DNA from: Methylobacillus rhizosphaerae
GTDB lineage: Bacteria > Pseudomonadota > Gammaproteobacteria > Burkholderiales > Methylophilaceae
Assembly (NCBI RefSeq): GCF_900187985.1
Contig: NZ_FZOA01000002.1
Coordinates: 65,805-129,804, forward strand
Direction: 5' to 3'
DNA length: 64,000 bases
The position numbers and the translations under genes were made by a program. The notes beneath the pieces were generated by a model that saw only the letters and a program-made list of their open reading frames with translations, had not been told where the DNA came from and searched no databases. Positions 62,458 to 64,000 of this stretch are shown here, piece after piece; position 1 is the stretch's first letter, and every line of letters begins with the position of its first letter.

Positions 62458-64000
62458 CTAGCTGGCGGATTGCTTGAGCTGCTCAAGAATGGCAGGGTTA
62501 TCCAGTGTGGAAATATCCGAAGTGATTTCCTCGCCTTTGGCCAGCGAGCGCAGCAAGCGCCGCATGATCTTGCCGGAGCGGGTCTTGGGCAGGTTCTCGC
62601 CAAAACGGATTTCGTCAGGCTTGGCAATCGGGCCTATCTCCTTGCCCACCCAGTCACGCAACTGGGCTGCAATAGCCTTGGCGGATTCGCCTTCTGGGCG
62701 CGCTCCCTTGAGGACGACATAGGCCACGATTGATTCGCCCTTGATGTCATGCGGCCTGCCGACAATGGCGGCTTCCGCCACCAGAGGGTTGGCAACCAGG
62801 GCCGATTCGATTTCCATGGTACCCAGGCGGTGACCAGATACATTGAGCACATCATCAATCCGGCCCATGATCCAGAAATAGCCATCTGAATCACGATGCG
62901 CAGAATCACCAGCCAGGTAGAGTCCCTTGAGCTCTTCCGGGAAGTAGGATTTCTTGAATCGTTCCGGGTTGTTCCAGATATTGCGGATCATGGACGGCCA
63001 GGGTTTCTTCACGACCAGCAGGCCGCCGCCTGTGCCTTCAATGGGGGTGCCGTTTTCCTCGACAATATCCATGATGATGCCAGGCAGTGGACGTGTGCAT
63101 GAGCCAGGCTTGAGGTCTATGGCGCCGGGCAGGGGGGCAATCATGTGCGCGCCGGTTTCAGTCTGCCACCAGGTATCGGCGATCGGACAACGCTCCTGTC
63201 CGACAACCGTGTGGTACCACATCCAGGCTTCCGGGTTGATGGGCTCACCTACGGTGCCCAGCAGGCGCAGGCTGGAAAGATCGTATTGCGTGGGCAAGTC
63301 GCCACCGAGCTTGATCAGGGAGCGGATCGCGGTAGGAGCTGTATAGAAAATGCTGACCTTGTGGCGCTCTATCATCTGCCAGAAGCGGCCAGCATCCGGA
63401 TAGGTCGGGATACCTTCAAATACAACCTGGGTGCTGCCGATCGCCAGCGGGCCGTAGGCCACATAGCTATGCCCGGTAATCCAGCCTACGTCTGCCGTAC
63501 ACCAGAAGATATCGCTATCCTGGTGGTCAAACACCCACTTCATGCTCATGATGGCGCCGAGCAGATAGCCGCCTGTCGAGTGCTGCACGCCTTTTGGGGT
63601 GCCGGTGGAGCCGGATGTGTAGAGAATGAAGAGCGGATGTTCCGCATCCACCCAGACTGGCTCACAGGTATCGCTTTCAGCCGCCTCGATTTCATGCCAC
63701 CAGAGGTCACGGTCTTTATTCCATGTGATATCGATGCCGGTGCGCTGGTAAACAATGACTTTTTCCACTGCTTCGCAGCCACCCTGGTTGAGCGCTTCAT
63801 CGACAGCGGTCTTGAGCGTGACAGCTTTGCCGCCACGCATGCCAGCGTCAGCGGTAATCACCAGCCTGGCACCTACATCGACGATACGTTCATGCAGGCT
63901 CTTGGCGGAGAAGCCGCCGAACACCACAGAATGAATGGCACCAATACGGGCACATGCCTGCATGGCCACAATGGCTTCAATCCCCATGGGCAGGTAGATA
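62458..64000 (-). CDS. acs: Acetyl-CoA synthetase, C-terminal part
   Basis: Partial: 514 codons are present; the 5' end lies beyond base 64000. The sequence enters in [13 protein letters not shown], a conserved internal segment. Acetate-CoA ligase hallmarks are [12 protein letters not shown] (P-loop), [25 protein letters not shown] (hinge) and [11 protein letters not shown] with the lysine that is reversibly acetylated in this family. It makes acetyl-CoA from acetate via acetyl-adenylate. Confidence 0.97.
   Translation of the reverse strand, partial: IYLPMGIEAIVAMQACARIGAIHSVVFGGFSAKSLHERIVDVGARLVITADAGMRGGKAVTLKTAVDEALNQGGCEAVEKVIVYQRTGIDITWNKDRDLWWHEIEAAESDTCEPVWVDAEHPLFILYTSGSTGTPKGVQHSTGGYLLGAIMSMKWVFDHQDSDIFWCTADVGWITGHSYVAYGPLAIGSTQVVFEGIPTYPDAGRFWQMIERHKVSIFYTAPTAIRSLIKLGGDLPTQYDLSSLRLLGTVGEPINPEAWMWYHTVVGQERCPIADTWWQTETGAHMIAPLPGAIDLKPGSCTRPLPGIIMDIVEENGTPIEGTGGGLLVVKKPWPSMIRNIWNNPERFKKSYFPEELKGLYLAGDSAHRDSDGYFWIMGRIDDVLNVSGHRLGTMEIESALVANPLVAEAAIVGRPHDIKGESIVAYVVLKGARPEGESAKAIAAQLRDWVGKEIGPIAKPDEIRFGENLPKTRSGKIMRRLLRSLAKGEEITSDISTLDNPAILEQLKQSAS

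Overview
The window looks like a chromosomal segment of a methylotrophic betaproteobacterium, most likely Methylophilaceae (Methylobacillus/Methylovorus/Methylophilus type). The evidence is a formamide/urea block in the fmd order known from Methylophilus methylotrophus, a PanF-like symporter under a TPP riboswitch (an arrangement described for Methylobacillus as thiV), an Arg32-type EF-P with its rhamnosyltransferase EarP, and beta-proteobacterial housekeeping clusters (mfd-dedA, yhdP-nitrilase-tldD, yheS, prfC, acs). The species assignment is an inference. No tRNA, rRNA, CRISPR array, transposase or prophage gene was seen.

Layout. 1-735: start of a CmpX-like mechanosensitive channel protein (minus), cut by the window edge. 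1239-5519: two TPP riboswitches facing away from each other, one driving a sodium:solute symporter (minus) and one a short-chain dehydrogenase (plus), followed by a luciferase-type flavin monooxygenase. 5572-7479: Ada methyltransferase/regulator and a LexA/UmuD-like S24 protein with a GTACA-repeat operator lying inside its own promoter. 7795-14431: an AraC regulator overlapping a membrane GGDEF protein (minus), then a TonB-dependent receptor and a two-domain beta-propeller phytase (plus), read here as a phytate/phosphate acquisition unit. 14463-15020: a lipoprotein of unknown function.

15233-34044 is the centrepiece, a nitrogen-acquisition block: porin fmdC, formamidase fmdA, zinc-ribbon fmdB, urea ABC importer urtABCDE, urease ureDABC, accessory ureEFG and nickel permease-like ureJ. 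It ends with a chimeric receptor (NCS1 permease + eight-cysteine cluster + histidine kinase + receiver, 1140 aa) and a LuxR-type response regulator. Formamide and urea would be brought in and hydrolysed to ammonia, plus formate or CO2; the terminal pair is a plausible sensor for a nitrogenous substrate. Four copies of one palindromic element with co-varying arms sit in gaps of this block and nowhere else that I found.

34236-42725: greB-earP-efp (minus) and an AddB/AddA-like nuclease-helicase pair (plus). 42852-53766 (minus): mfd-dedA, a DUF2934-like small protein, and yhdP-nitrilase-tldD. 53980-62382: ABC-F protein YheS, an orphan helical protein, YchJ, RF3, a persulfide-dioxygenase-like enzyme, a bifunctional mannitol-1-phosphate phosphatase/dehydrogenase (osmolyte synthesis from fructose-6-phosphate), and a DUF442-type phosphatase/sulfurtransferase. 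62458-64000: C-terminal part of acetyl-CoA synthetase (minus), cut by the window edge.

All calls come from reading the sequence and its translations. No database search was run, and family names rest on remembered motifs.
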